A DNA stretch of 64,000 bases from CBDDLD01 sp965250025. Its GTDB lineage: Bacteria; Bacteroidota; Bacteroidia; Flavobacteriales; Flavobacteriaceae. Position numbers and translations under genes: made by a program. The notes beneath the pieces are model-generated. The model did no database searches and was not told the DNA's origin. It saw only the letters and a program-made list of their open reading frames with translations. Where the stretch lies: contig OZ252283.1 in the NCBI GenBank assembly GCA_965250025.1, positions 1-64,000 on the forward strand, given 5' to 3'. Below are positions 54,076 to 63,968 of the stretch, piece after piece (position 1 is the stretch's first letter; each line of letters opens with the position of its first letter).

Positions 54076-56544
54076 ATGTATGTAGTAAAAAGAGATGGCC
54101 GAAAAGAACCAATGATGTTCGACAAAATCACTGCCAGAGTGAGAAAATTATGTTACGGATTGAACGAATTAGTAGATCCTGTCAAGGTAGCTATGCGAGT
54201 TATTGAAGGCTTGTATGATGGTGTAACCACTAGTGAACTTGATAATTTAGCAGCAGAAATTGCAGCCACTATGACTACAGCACATCCGGACTATGCAAGA
54301 TTAGCAGCAAGAATTTCGGTATCTAACTTACATAAGAATACCAAGAAATCATTTAGTGAGGTGATGAGTGATTTATATACCTATGTAAATCCAAGAACAG
54401 GCAAGAAAGCGCCATTACTATCCGATGAAGTTTATCAGGTGATTACAGATAATAAAGAGAAGTTAGACTCTACCATTATTTATAACCGGGATTTTGGATA
54501 CGATTATTTTGGATTCAAAACCTTAGAGCGTTCGTACCTGTTAAAACTGAATGGTAAGATTGCCGAACGCCCACAACATATGCTTATGCGTGTTTCTATT
54601 GGAATTCATCTCAACGATTTAGATGCAGCCATAGAAACCTATGAGTTAATGTCTAAAAAGTATTTTACGCACGCTACACCAACACTGTTTAATTCAGGAA
54701 CACCAAAACCACAAATGTCATCATGTTTCTTATTGACCATGAAAGATGACAGTATTGATGGTATTTACGATACACTAAAACAAACAGCGAAGATCTCACA
54801 ATCTGCTGGAGGAATAGGGTTATCTATACATAATATTAGAGCCACAGGAAGCTACATCGCCGGAACAAACGGAACCTCAAATGGAATAGTACCAATGCTT
54901 CGCGTGTTTAATGATACAGCAAGATATGTAGATCAGGGTGGCGGAAAACGAAAAGGAAGTTTTGCAATTTATCTCGAAACCTGGCATGCCGATATTTTTG
55001 ACTTTTTAGATCTGAAAAAGAATCACGGAAAAGAAGAAATGAGAGCAAGAGACTTGTTCTATGCGATGTGGATATCAGATTTATTCATGAAACGTGTACA
55101 AGAAGATGGCGATTGGACGCTGATGTGTCCAAACGAGTGCCCGGGATTAGCAGATACACATAGTGAAGAATTTGAGGCATTATATACAAAGTATGAAGCA
55201 GAAGGCAAAGGTCGAAAAACTATTAAGGCCAGAGAACTTTGGGAAAAAATACTAGAATCTCAAATAGAAACGGGAACGCCATATATGCTCTATAAAGATG
55301 CAGCGAATAGAAAATCTAACCAACAGAATCTAGGAACCATCAAATCTTCTAATTTATGTACGGAAATTCTGGAATACACTTCTCCGGATGAAGTAGCCGT
55401 ATGTAATTTAGCATCAATAGCGCTACCAATGTTTGTGAAAAATGGAGCGTTTGACCATAAAGAACTTTATAGAATTACCAAGCGGGTAACTAAAAACCTG
55501 AATAAGGTTATCGACAGAAATTACTACCCGGTAAAAGAAGCTGAGAATTCAAATTTCCGTCACAGACCAATAGGTTTGGGCGTACAAGGTTTGGCAGATA
55601 CGTTTATTAAATTGCGTATGCCGTTTACCAGTGATGCGGCAAAACAACTCAATCAAGAGATTTTTGAAACGCTTTATTTTGCAGCGGTTACAGCATCTAT
55701 GGAAGAAGCAAAAGCTGATGGACCTTATGAAACATATAAAGGGTCACCAATCAGTAAAGGGGAATTCCAACATAACCTGTGGAATGTAAAAGATGAAGAA
55801 CTAAGTGGACGTTGGGATTGGGCTAAACTAAGAAAAGATGTAAAAAAGCATGGTGTTAGAAACTCACTATTAGTCGCTCCTATGCCAACAGCAAGTACAT
55901 CGCAAATATTAGGAAATAACGAATGCTTTGAGCCCTATACTTCAAACATATATACCAGACGTGTATTGTCGGGAGAATTTATCATAGTTAATAAGCATTT
56001 GTTAGAAGATCTTGTAGAACTCGGCTTATGGAATGAAGGCTTAAAGCAAGACATCATGAGAGCTAATGGTTCAATACAAGGCATAGATATCATACCAGAC
56101 CATATTAAGGAATTGTATAAAACAGTATGGGAATTGAGTATGAAAGACATTATAGACATGTCTCGTCAACGAGGGTACTTCATTGATCAGTCACAATCTT
56201 TAAATTTATTTATGGAAGGTGCAACAATGGCAAAACTAACCTCAATGCATTTCTACGCATGGAAGAGTGGTTTAAAGACAGGCATGTATTATCTGAGAAC
56301 TAAGAGTGCTGTAGATGCTATTAAGTTTACATTAGACACCAAGAAAAAACAGCAACCGGAAGCAGAAACAGTTGCTGTAGAAGAAACGGTAATTGCACAA
56401 CAGAAGCAAAAAGCAGCAAAGACTGCAGCTAAGTTTGCGCAAGAAACCACAGAAGTAGAACCAATGACGGCTGAAGAAATGAAAGCATTAATTGCTCAGG
56501 CTAAAGCATCTGAAGGCGATGATTGCTTAATGTGCGGTTCTTAA
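54076..56544 (+). CDS. nrdA: Ribonucleotide reductase class I, alpha subunit
   Basis: The 822-residue protein has an N-terminal ATP-cone (about 1-95, 'MYVVKRDGRKEPMMFDKI'), then the reductase barrel with 'PQMSSCFLLTM' (first redox Cys) and 'SNLCTEILEY' (Asn, Cys and Glu of the active site), and the C-terminal Cys pair in 'CLMCGS'. An Ala/Lys/Glu-rich linker (about 750-810) precedes the tail. It reduces ribonucleoside diphosphates to deoxy forms. A strong terminator follows. Confidence 0.95.
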   Translation: MYVVKRDGRKEPMMFDKITARVRKLCYGLNELVDPVKVAMRVIEGLYDGVTTSELDNLAAEIAATMTTAHPDYARLAARISVSNLHKNTKKSFSEVMSDLYTYVNPRTGKKAPLLSDEVYQVITDNKEKLDSTIIYNRDFGYDYFGFKTLERSYLLKLNGKIAERPQHMLMRVSIGIHLNDLDAAIETYELMSKKYFTHATPTLFNSGTPKPQMSSCFLLTMKDDSIDGIYDTLKQTAKISQSAGGIGLSIHNIRATGSYIAGTNGTSNGIVPMLRVFNDTARYVDQGGGKRKGSFAIYLETWHADIFDFLDLKKNHGKEEMRARDLFYAMWISDLFMKRVQEDGDWTLMCPNECPGLADTHSEEFEALYTKYEAEGKGRKTIKARELWEKILESQIETGTPYMLYKDAANRKSNQQNLGTIKSSNLCTEILEYTSPDEVAVCNLASIALPMFVKNGAFDHKELYRITKRVTKNLNKVIDRNYYPVKEAENSNFRHRPIGLGVQGLADTFIKLRMPFTSDAAKQLNQEIFETLYFAAVTASMEEAKADGPYETYKGSPISKGEFQHNLWNVKDEELSGRWDWAKLRKDVKKHGVRNSLLVAPMPTASTSQILGNNECFEPYTSNIYTRRVLSGEFIIVNKHLLEDLVELGLWNEGLKQDIMRANGSIQGIDIIPDHIKELYKTVWELSMKDIIDMSRQRGYFIDQSQSLNLFMEGATMAKLTSMHFYAWKSGLKTGMYYLRTKSAVDAIKFTLDTKKKQQPEAETVAVEETVIAQQKQKAAKTAAKFAQETTEVEPMTAEEMKALIAQAKASEGDDCLMCGS

Positions 56545-56569
56545 ATAAAAATTGTTTTTAAGTGTTATA

Positions 56570-56598
56570 AACCACCTCAATTTTGAGGTGGTTTTTTA
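56570..56598 (+). terminator. Terminator of nrdBA
   Basis: AACCACCTCAA and TTGAGGTGGTT pair perfectly around two T, followed by a T run. It lies 25 bases after the nrdA stop. Confidence 0.9.
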
Positions 56599-56705
56599 GT
56601 ATTTTACAAGCGCATCTGTCTCTAAGTAAAGTCTTAGTCATCAACTAAGACTCTTCTGTCTGTAAATAGATGATAGGTAATTAATTATTTTCTCTTGAAT
56701 ACTGA

Positions 56706-58988
56706 TTATTCTTCAGAATCAGTGCTGCTAATAGTTGCAGGTTCAACAGAGCTGTCATGAGCTCCAAAATATTCATCAAGTAAGTTCATGGTTGCATTGA
56801 CCAAATCCTTTGTTTCTAGCAGTAAACTGAAATAAAGAGTCGTGTTTTTAGGACTAGATTCTTCTGTTCTGGTACGTTCAACCTGTTTCTGTATCTTTTG
56901 CTGAACTAAATTTAAGACTTCTGTTTTTTCGCCAATAATAGTGCCTATTTGTTCAAAAGAGCGCGATTCAAAAGCCGTTTTGGTATCGAGGAACATGGTT
57001 TCGATATGCGCATCTAAATCTTTTAACTCCTTAATTTGGCTGAATTTAAGCTTCTTGTGGTTGTTATTAATGTGCTTATGACTTGCTTTAGCTATGTATT
57101 CTAAAGATTGTGTCATGTCTTGCAAATACCTTAGGATATTAATGTAGAAATTACTGGCGGCTAAGCTTGGTTCTTCCAGGTTTTTAATGAAATAAAAGAT
57201 ATTATCTCTTAAGTCATCGATCTCATCAGATAAGGTCTCTACATTCTTTCTGTTCTTTTTTAAGACTTGTAGGTTTTGAGTTGCCAAACCATTAATGGCA
57301 GATTTATATATTTTAATACCACGTTTTAAAACGTTAGCTATATTTTTTGCGCTTTCATGAATGACACCTTGAGTAGAACTGCTTTCGGCTTTTTCTAGTT
57401 TGTCTTCCTCACGCATAAGCTTATTGTTGTTACGATGTACCATGTAGTTTCTTATCAATAAAGAAATGGCTACAATAAAAAGCGCTATAAGCGCATAGGT
57501 TTCACCATAGAATAATAGGCAAGCCATAATACCTGCAGCAATAAAGGCGCTTATGGCTGTAAAAAACCATCCTCCAATAACGTTAAGGACACCAGCAACC
57601 CTGTACACGGCACTCTCACTACCCCAAGCTCTATCCGCTAATGATGTCCCCATAGCGACCATAAACGTTACATAAGTCGTCGATAAAGGAAGTTTCATGG
57701 ACGTGGCAATAGAAATTAAAACACTAGCCACCATTAGGTTTACAGCAGCACGGACCAAATCAAATGCAGGACGATCCTGAGCTTTAACAATAGCCTTTTT
57801 CTTTGGCTTTACAAATTGTTTATCAGAAAGCATTTTAAAGCCATTGGGAAGCATCTTATTTACGGATTGCGATAATCCAATAGATAACCTTACAATGTTT
57901 CGAGAAAGGAAATTGGGCTCAAAACGCTCTTTAACCTCATCTTGTCGTGACAGATCAACAGAAGTCTTAACAACAGCTCTTGCTTTGCTTGAAAACCATA
58001 AGGTCAAAACCATAATGAGCCCTGCAATAAGAAGCAAATAAGGCTGAGTTGGTACTTTTTGAGCTAAACTGGCCATGCCAAATTCAGAAGGGGAAATACC
58101 ACTAGCTACCCAAGCTTCGTATGAGTTATACGCAGCAATCGGAACACCAATAAAGTTTACCAGATCATTTCCGGCAAAAGCTACGGCCAAAGCAAAAGTG
58201 CCTATAACGATAATAAGCTTATAGATATTGACCTTCAAGGACATAATAAGAAGAGAGATTAATGTCCAGAAGACAAAACTGATGGCTAAAGTAACATACA
58301 GGTTGCCATTTAAATAACTTAGTAAATCAGAACTAAGGAATGCAGCATTCTTTAGACCTTTAATAAGTATGAAATACATAATAGCCGAATTGGCTATACC
58401 ACTAAAAACAGCACCATACCAAACAGGCTTTTCGCTAAATTTAAACGAAAGTAAAAGTCTGGAAACATATTGTATAACAGCGCCTATGGTAAAGGCGACC
58501 ACTACAGAGAGCACTATGCCTAGTATGATCTCAATAGCTTTAGAGTTATTGATATAATTGGAAAGGTCTAATAGTGTTTGGCCACTATCATCAGCATATA
58601 TTTTTAAAATAGCTATGGCAACAGAAGCACCCAGAAGTTCAAAGACAATAGATACTGTGGTAGATGTTGGTAACCCAAGCGTATTAAAAAAGTCAAGGAG
58701 TAATATATCCGTAAGCATTACTGCCATGAAAATGATCATGATTTCATCAAACATAAATTCGCCCGGATTAAAGATCCCTTTACGGGCAACTTCCATCATA
58801 CCACTTGAAGTCATAGCTCCGACTGCAACACCGATACTCGCGACAATCATTATAGTCTTGAAAGAAACCGCTTTGGATCCTATGGCAGAGTTAAGGAAGT
58901 TTACAGCATCATTACTAACACCGACAATCAAATCTGCAATAGCTAAAATAGCAAGAGCAGCCAGCATGTAGATATAAATGTTATCCAT
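56706..58988 (-). CDS. PiT-type inorganic phosphate transporter with C-terminal PhoU-like domain
   Basis: The 760-residue protein has the two PiT repeats: the N-terminal 'VGVSNDAVNFLNSAIGSKAV' and the later 'SMKLPLSTTYVTFMVAMGTSL', with about 10-12 membrane helices up to about 520. The last about 220 residues form a helical PhoU/DUF47-like domain ('NIANVLKRGIKIYKSAING', 'LSDEIDDLRDNIFYFIKNLE'). It imports phosphate with a cation; the C-terminal domain may regulate it. It is divergent from the MORN gene at 59270 across a region with 11-bp spaced operator-like repeats. Confidence 0.9.
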   Translation of the reverse strand: MDNIYIYMLAALAILAIADLIVGVSNDAVNFLNSAIGSKAVSFKTIMIVASIGVAVGAMTSSGMMEVARKGIFNPGEFMFDEIMIIFMAVMLTDILLLDFFNTLGLPTSTTVSIVFELLGASVAIAILKIYADDSGQTLLDLSNYINNSKAIEIILGIVLSVVVAFTIGAVIQYVSRLLLSFKFSEKPVWYGAVFSGIANSAIMYFILIKGLKNAAFLSSDLLSYLNGNLYVTLAISFVFWTLISLLIMSLKVNIYKLIIVIGTFALAVAFAGNDLVNFIGVPIAAYNSYEAWVASGISPSEFGMASLAQKVPTQPYLLLIAGLIMVLTLWFSSKARAVVKTSVDLSRQDEVKERFEPNFLSRNIVRLSIGLSQSVNKMLPNGFKMLSDKQFVKPKKKAIVKAQDRPAFDLVRAAVNLMVASVLISIATSMKLPLSTTYVTFMVAMGTSLADRAWGSESAVYRVAGVLNVIGGWFFTAISAFIAAGIMACLLFYGETYALIALFIVAISLLIRNYMVHRNNNKLMREEDKLEKAESSSTQGVIHESAKNIANVLKRGIKIYKSAINGLATQNLQVLKKNRKNVETLSDEIDDLRDNIFYFIKNLEEPSLAASNFYINILRYLQDMTQSLEYIAKASHKHINNNHKKLKFSQIKELKDLDAHIETMFLDTKTAFESRSFEQIGTIIGEKTEVLNLVQQKIQKQVERTRTEESSPKNTTLYFSLLLETKDLVNATMNLLDEYFGAHDSSVEPATISSTDSEE

Positions 58989-59187
58989 GAAGAATTAATG
59001 TGAATTTGAAGGCAAATTTCTTGTTTTATATTGAACGTGATGTTAATAAAAGGTTATGTTCTATTTAAAGTTCAGAAATTCAATACTCAGGCATCCTGTC
59101 TAAAACTGTTGTTTTGAGCGGTAAAGTATTGCAAATAAACGATTTGTTAATATTGTAAGCATATGATATTCAGTGCTTTACTATTCT

Positions 59188-59244
59188 AATGTTAATTTAA
59201 TGTTACGTGAATGTTGTATTAATGTAAATTTAATGTTATATTTG
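59188..59244 (+). promoter_or_regulatory. Promoter with five 11-bp spaced AATGTT repeats
   Basis: AATGTT begins at 59188, 59199, 59210, 59221 (AATGTA) and 59232, each exactly 11 bases apart. A TTG -33 (59214-59216) and TATATTTG -7 (59237-59244) overlap the last copies, 20 bases apart. Hexamers at 11-bp period are the layout bound by PhoB/PhoP-type response regulators. The promoter serves the MORN gene at 59270. The rest of the 281-base spacer (58989-59187) shows nothing clear. Confidence 0.6.
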
Positions 59245-59269
59245 TAAAGTAATTATTAATTAAAACCCA

Positions 59270-59632
59270 ATGAATATGAAGAAGTTATTAGGAATACTTA
59301 TAATGTTGTGTGTTAGTTTTACTTATGCTCAAAATAATACTGAACCAAAGCTGGAAAAAGACGGCGATATTACTTTTGTTACTTATTACTATGATAATGG
59401 TAATGTACAACAAAAAGGTGCTTTTGATGTGAATAAAAAACTCCATGGACAATGGATAAGTTATGATATTAATGGCGAAAAGACTGCGCAAGGCAGTTAT
59501 AAGAATGGAAAAAAAGTTGGTAAATGGTTTTTTTGGTCGGGTGACAATTTGAGAGAAGTAGATTATGTTGATTCTAAAATTGTCAATGTTAATGAGTGGA
59601 ACAATAAAACGAAATTAGCGTCCAATAAATAA
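59270..59632 (+). CDS. Small exported MORN-repeat protein
   Basis: The 120-residue protein has a signal peptide (MNMKKLLGILIMLCVSFTYAQ) and two or three MORN_2 repeats: 'YYDNGNVQQKGAFDVNKKLHG', 'YDINGEKTAQGSYKNGKKVG'. Its promoter contains a phased repeat array, so it is likely under a response regulator. A second ATG at 59276 is possible. Function unknown. Confidence 0.75.
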   Translation: MNMKKLLGILIMLCVSFTYAQNNTEPKLEKDGDITFVTYYYDNGNVQQKGAFDVNKKLHGQWISYDINGEKTAQGSYKNGKKVGKWFFWSGDNLREVDYVDSKIVNVNEWNNKTKLASNK

Positions 59633-59655
59633 ATAGTAAGTTTTACTATGAGATA

Positions 59656-59689
59656 AAAAAAGAGCAACTATTAATAGTTGCTCTTTTTT
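59656..59689. terminator. Bidirectional terminator
   Basis: A perfect palindrome AAAAAAGAGCAACTA-TTAA-TAGTTGCTCTTTTTT with A/T runs at both ends, between the convergent MORN gene and TonB receptor gene. Confidence 0.9.
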
Positions 59690-59708
59690 GATAAATATAT
59701 GTGGGGTA

Positions 59709-62534
59709 TCAAAATTTATAAGTGTAGCCCAAAGATATTTCAGTACCAGGTTCTCTAAGAGAGAATGTTTGGTTACTAGTTCCAAACGATTCGTATTCGC
59801 TTAACCTGTCACTGTTTAAGATGTTAGAAACTTTTAAGTCTATTGCTGACCTTCTGTCTTTACCAAACGACTTATTTAATGTGAAGTTAAGACTATTGAA
59901 AGGTTGTGTGTAAACGTCTGGTACTAAACCAATACCAACCACTTCTAAAGTTGAACCTTGCACATTGTAAAATAAACCTGTTTGTAAGCCTATATCAGAA
60001 TTATTGTAATCTAAGCCTACATTGATTAAGTACGGTGCCTGACCTTGTAAGTCCCTTTCACGATCTATAGTTTGACCATCTCTTGCTGCCAATTGACGGC
60101 TTTCAAATTCGGCATCAGACATAGTCAATTCCGATTTAATTATAGATACGTTTGCGTTAAATTTAAGGTTATTAAGTCCTTCAGATATGAAACCTAAACG
60201 TTGTCTTACTTCAAATTCTACACCATATACTCTCGCATTACCTAAGTTATCTACAGTAAGCTGAGTAGGTGCTTGTAAAAAGAACGATTGCTCTATCGGA
60301 TCCGTAAAATCTTTGTAGAATCCACTAACGGCGAACATTTGTCCTTGCTCTCCAAAATACTCATATCTTAAATCAAAGTTGCTAATATAAGTTGGAACCA
60401 AATTGATATTACCAATAAATAATCTGTTAGTAATAGGATCAAAGATCTGAGCAACAGAAGCTTCTTTAAATGAAGGTCTTGCTGTAGTTCTGGAATAAGA
60501 TGTTCTTAAGTTTGATTTTTCATTTAAAGCATAAATTAAGTTTGCTGAAGGGAAAAAGTCAAATTCATCTAAGATCTCTTGTCTGTCAAAAACTGTGGCA
60601 TTATCTTGTCCTGTATAAAAAGATTTGAATGCTTCAGTTCTCAAACCGATTACCGTTTTAAGGCTTTCAGAGATATTAAACTCTGCGCTAAAATATGTTG
60701 CACCAATACTTTGTTCACCTTCATAAGCATCGTTAGGATTAAATTGATCTCCAAAAACTAAGAATGTTCCATTATCTGAAGTTGGATTCCAGATGTTATT
60801 AGAATTTAATAAGTTATCGGCATCACCATCAGCTATAAATGAATCATCTCCCTGAATGTTAAAGGTGTAATCATCGATGCTGAAATCTCTGAACTTGTAT
60901 GTATAAGCCCCTCCAAATTTAATTTTTGCAGGACGACCGAATAGCTCTATTTTCTTATCAAAATCTACTTTACCAGCCCAGTTTTCTTCAATCAGATTAC
61001 GCCATAATTGAATCGGGAATGTAGACGCAGACGGACTTATGAAAAAATCGCCATTATCAGCGCGTTGTAAAGGTGTAATTCTATGAGCCTTATCCATAAC
61101 CTTAGAGAAAGTAGGGGATAATTTCCACTCTAAATTAAGTGCATTCTCATCCGTACTTAAACGATGTTTACCACTAAACAAGAAATTAGATATAGAACGT
61201 TCTGTGTATGTGATAGAGTTTTTAACAAGAGGCTCTAAACCACCACCAACACCATCTTGAGAAATCACCTGATTAAAAAAACCAGCTGTAGATTCTCCAT
61301 TTTGTATGTGAAGTGCATTTACCTTATACTTAGACATTTCTGTTTTATAAGTAAGTCCTAACATACCATTCAAAATAACATTGTTAATACCTTCCTGACC
61401 TCTTGAACGAAGTGTGAAGTTTAAACTGTTATCTGATGAATCGTTGTTATTTTTTACAAATGCACCATCTTCTCTGTTTTCATAAAACGTTGTTTGGTTT
61501 TTATAAGAGAACGATGCTAAATATCCTAGTTTGTTGTCCCCAACATCATATTGATTGCCCAGAGTAAAACCAAAATCGTAGTTTGCACCACTAGTCTCCT
61601 GTTTAGCTCTTAATTCTTTCTGAAACCTGTTTGTTAAAGATGTAAGTAGTATTTTATTATCAAAAGTACCAGGAATTTGTTGGTATCTGTTGATCGGCAA
61701 ATTTCTTGTACCATCATCATAACCTAGAAAATCTGTGTCACTACCATCAGAGGTTAAATACTTGTCGTTAAAATGCATGTCAGGATTATAACCAGCTCCA
61801 ACAGAAATGCTGTACTCAGCTTTAGTTGGAAAATCTTTAGTTACAATATCTACAATACCTCCGGTAAAATCTGCCGGATACTCAGCAGAAGCTGATTTTA
61901 GTACAATGACATTGTCCAGAATGTTAGTAGGGAATAAATCCATTTGAATGGTATTTCTATCTGGATCTAAACCAGGAATGTCAATACCGTTAAGTATAGA
62001 TTTTGTGTATCTGTCACCCAGACCACGAACATAGACATATTTACCACCTTGTATGGAAACTCCGGGAACAGTTTTTACAGCACTGGCCACATTACTTGCT
62101 CCTGTACTTTTTATTGCCTGAGCCGATAAACCATCGAGTACAACGACAGATTTCTTTTGGATGTTTAATATGGCACTTTCCGTATTACGTTTGGTAGATG
62201 TAGTAATGACCACGGTGTCTAGGGAATTGGTCTCTAGAACAACATCTAATGTAACTACGTCATTAGCTGTTATCACCACATCAGTAATTTCTTTAGTATT
62301 ATAACCTACGAAAGAAAACACTAATGTATATGTACCTTCTTCTAACTCAAGCTCATATTTTCCATCAAAATCAGAGGTCGTTCCTTTGGTCGTTCCTTTG
62401 ACTAAGATATTAGCAAAGGCCATAGGTTCATTAAACTCCCCATCTATAATTGTACCAGATACTTTACCTTGTGCGAAAGAAATGGTGGTGATAAGAAATA
62501 AAACAAAAGTTAGAACTTTTTGTATATTTTTCAT
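59709..62534 (-). CDS. TonB-dependent receptor with carboxypeptidase-regulatory domain
   Basis: This 941-residue outer-membrane receptor has a signal peptide (MKNIQKVLTFVLFLITTISFAQ), then a CarbopepD_reg_2 domain (about 24-105, 'GTTKGTTSDFDGKYELELEEGTY'), then a plug (about 125-245, 'KTVPGVSIQGGKYVYVRGLGDRY') and a 22-strand barrel to the end 'EISLGYTYKF'. The start at 62534 begins the signal peptide. It imports a ligand using TonB; the ligand is not known. It is co-oriented with the beta-helix lipoprotein gene 69 bases upstream, which probably forms a surface partner. Confidence 0.9.
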   Translation of the reverse strand: MKNIQKVLTFVLFLITTISFAQGKVSGTIIDGEFNEPMAFANILVKGTTKGTTSDFDGKYELELEEGTYTLVFSFVGYNTKEITDVVITANDVVTLDVVLETNSLDTVVITTSTKRNTESAILNIQKKSVVVLDGLSAQAIKSTGASNVASAVKTVPGVSIQGGKYVYVRGLGDRYTKSILNGIDIPGLDPDRNTIQMDLFPTNILDNVIVLKSASAEYPADFTGGIVDIVTKDFPTKAEYSISVGAGYNPDMHFNDKYLTSDGSDTDFLGYDDGTRNLPINRYQQIPGTFDNKILLTSLTNRFQKELRAKQETSGANYDFGFTLGNQYDVGDNKLGYLASFSYKNQTTFYENREDGAFVKNNNDSSDNSLNFTLRSRGQEGINNVILNGMLGLTYKTEMSKYKVNALHIQNGESTAGFFNQVISQDGVGGGLEPLVKNSITYTERSISNFLFSGKHRLSTDENALNLEWKLSPTFSKVMDKAHRITPLQRADNGDFFISPSASTFPIQLWRNLIEENWAGKVDFDKKIELFGRPAKIKFGGAYTYKFRDFSIDDYTFNIQGDDSFIADGDADNLLNSNNIWNPTSDNGTFLVFGDQFNPNDAYEGEQSIGATYFSAEFNISESLKTVIGLRTEAFKSFYTGQDNATVFDRQEILDEFDFFPSANLIYALNEKSNLRTSYSRTTARPSFKEASVAQIFDPITNRLFIGNINLVPTYISNFDLRYEYFGEQGQMFAVSGFYKDFTDPIEQSFFLQAPTQLTVDNLGNARVYGVEFEVRQRLGFISEGLNNLKFNANVSIIKSELTMSDAEFESRQLAARDGQTIDRERDLQGQAPYLINVGLDYNNSDIGLQTGLFYNVQGSTLEVVGIGLVPDVYTQPFNSLNFTLNKSFGKDRRSAIDLKVSNILNSDRLSEYESFGTSNQTFSLREPGTEISLGYTYKF

Positions 62535-62547
62535 AAAAAGTTTAGTG

Positions 62548-62580
62548 TGATCCATCGCCCACGTGGTAGACGATGGATCA
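62548..62580 (-). other. Intercistronic stem-loop
   Basis: TGATCCATCG pairs perfectly with CGATGGATCA around 13 bases, between the beta-helix lipoprotein gene and the TonB receptor gene. No T run follows on the minus strand, so it is more likely an mRNA-stabilising or attenuating element than a terminator. Confidence 0.5.
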
Positions 62581-62603
62581 TTTAGAGTTTAAAGTGATGT
62601 TTT

Positions 62604-63968
62604 TTAGAATCCTAATCCGCCAGCTGTATTAGCATACGTCCAGCTTAGGTTTGATGTCGTAGCACCAACAGTTTGTGCACCTTCATTTACTTGTGATGCC
62701 CAGTTAGCAGCTCTTTCAGGGAATGTAGGGCTTAGTATTAATGTAGGCTCATCAATATCATCGCCGTTTAAATCTTCATCGTCATCTTCGCCATCACCAT
62801 CGTCATCACAGTTTTGAGCACAAGGCGTTTTTTCAACAAAAATGTTGTTGTCTGCTCCAACAATCTGCCAAGTTCCGAAAGTTAATAAACCATCTAAAAA
62901 GTTTTGAGAAACCCCGTTGTTATCTAACTCAACATCTTTACCTGCAGGAAATCCTAAAGCGTAAATATTGCTGGTAGTACCTCTAGCTCTACTTCTGTAG
63001 TCTGCGTACTCACCGTTAGACGTTACTGAGTTACCTATAATAGTAGCATTTTGTAAAGTAAATGAACCTTCGTTTCCAGCAGGAGCAGAACCTTCAGGAC
63101 CATCAATTTCGAAAGCGTGGTCAGAAACATCTCCTAAAACAACAACAGCATTGTCAATTGTACCAGAATAAGCTTGGTCAATATCTAGTGCGTCATCACC
63201 TTGAGCCCATACTAATAGGTTAGATGCATCTACAGTACCTCCGAAGAATTCGATACCATCATCAACGTTAGCAACAACCTCTATGTTATCAATAACAGTA
63301 CCATTACCAACACCACCAAGTGTTAAACCGTTGATTTCGTTACCTTCACCTATTAAAGCACCACCGTGACGAATAGATACGTATCTTAATACACCTGAGC
63401 TATCACCAGCATCAGATCCACCATATAAACCAAATGTGTCATCAGCAGGGATACCTTCAATTTGTGATTCCGAGATATCTCCAGAGAAAGAACAAGGTGC
63501 GTTACCTAAGATGATAAGACCTCCCCATAATCCTCTGTCATTTTGGTCTAAGTTAGTCCCAGCAGTTTGACCTATAGCAATATTATCAGCTGTAGATGTG
63601 AAGATGATAGGTTGGTCAGCAGTACCCTGAGCGTTAATTGTTCCATCTCTTGCAACGATTAAAGCTGAAGCTAAAGAACCAGTACCAGCAGAACCTTTAA
63701 TGATAGTACCTGGGTTGATCGTTAAAGTTACACCAGCTTCTACAACAACCTTTTGATTTAATTGATAAATGTTGTCTGCAGTCCAAGTTGTGCTTTCAGA
63801 TATTGCACCAGTTACAGCAACAATATTGTCGGTGTTACCGTTATTTCCACCACCGTTGTTATTTATTATTGTAGTTTCTTCGATAACTATAGGAGTGTCA
63901 TCGTCTTTAAAACAACCAGTATATAACAGTGTTGAAGCTACTAAAGCGATTAAAAATAATTTTTTCAT
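62604..63968 (-). CDS. Beta-helix-like surface lipoprotein paired with the TonB receptor
   Basis: The 454-residue protein has a lipoprotein signal (lipobox YTGC, Cys19). A low-complexity Asn/Gly linker follows, then a parallel-beta-helix-like region with repeated 'AVTGAISESTTW', 'LTINPGTIIKG', 'LIVARDGTINAQGTADQPIIF' and 'VVANVDDGIEFFGGTVDASN' turns. An Asp-rich segment (about 385-410, 'CDDDGDGEDDDEDLNGDD') probably binds calcium. Homologous pairs of this protein with a TonB receptor are common in Flavobacteria; the substrate is not known to me. Its promoter lies beyond the window end or in 63969-64000. Confidence 0.75.
   Translation of the reverse strand: MKKLFLIALVASTLLYTGCFKDDDTPIVIEETTIINNNGGGNNGNTDNIVAVTGAISESTTWTADNIYQLNQKVVVEAGVTLTINPGTIIKGSAGTGSLASALIVARDGTINAQGTADQPIIFTSTADNIAIGQTAGTNLDQNDRGLWGGLIILGNAPCSFSGDISESQIEGIPADDTFGLYGGSDAGDSSGVLRYVSIRHGGALIGEGNEINGLTLGGVGNGTVIDNIEVVANVDDGIEFFGGTVDASNLLVWAQGDDALDIDQAYSGTIDNAVVVLGDVSDHAFEIDGPEGSAPAGNEGSFTLQNATIIGNSVTSNGEYADYRSRARGTTSNIYALGFPAGKDVELDNNGVSQNFLDGLLTFGTWQIVGADNNIFVEKTPCAQNCDDDGDGEDDDEDLNGDDIDEPTLILSPTFPERAANWASQVNEGAQTVGATTSNLSWTYANTAGGLGF

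Noticed and set aside
59270..59632. YwqK-type antitoxin of a toxin-antitoxin pair
   Set aside because: The protein has a signal peptide and MORN repeats, and no toxin gene lies next to it; the label comes from general annotation of MORN proteins.
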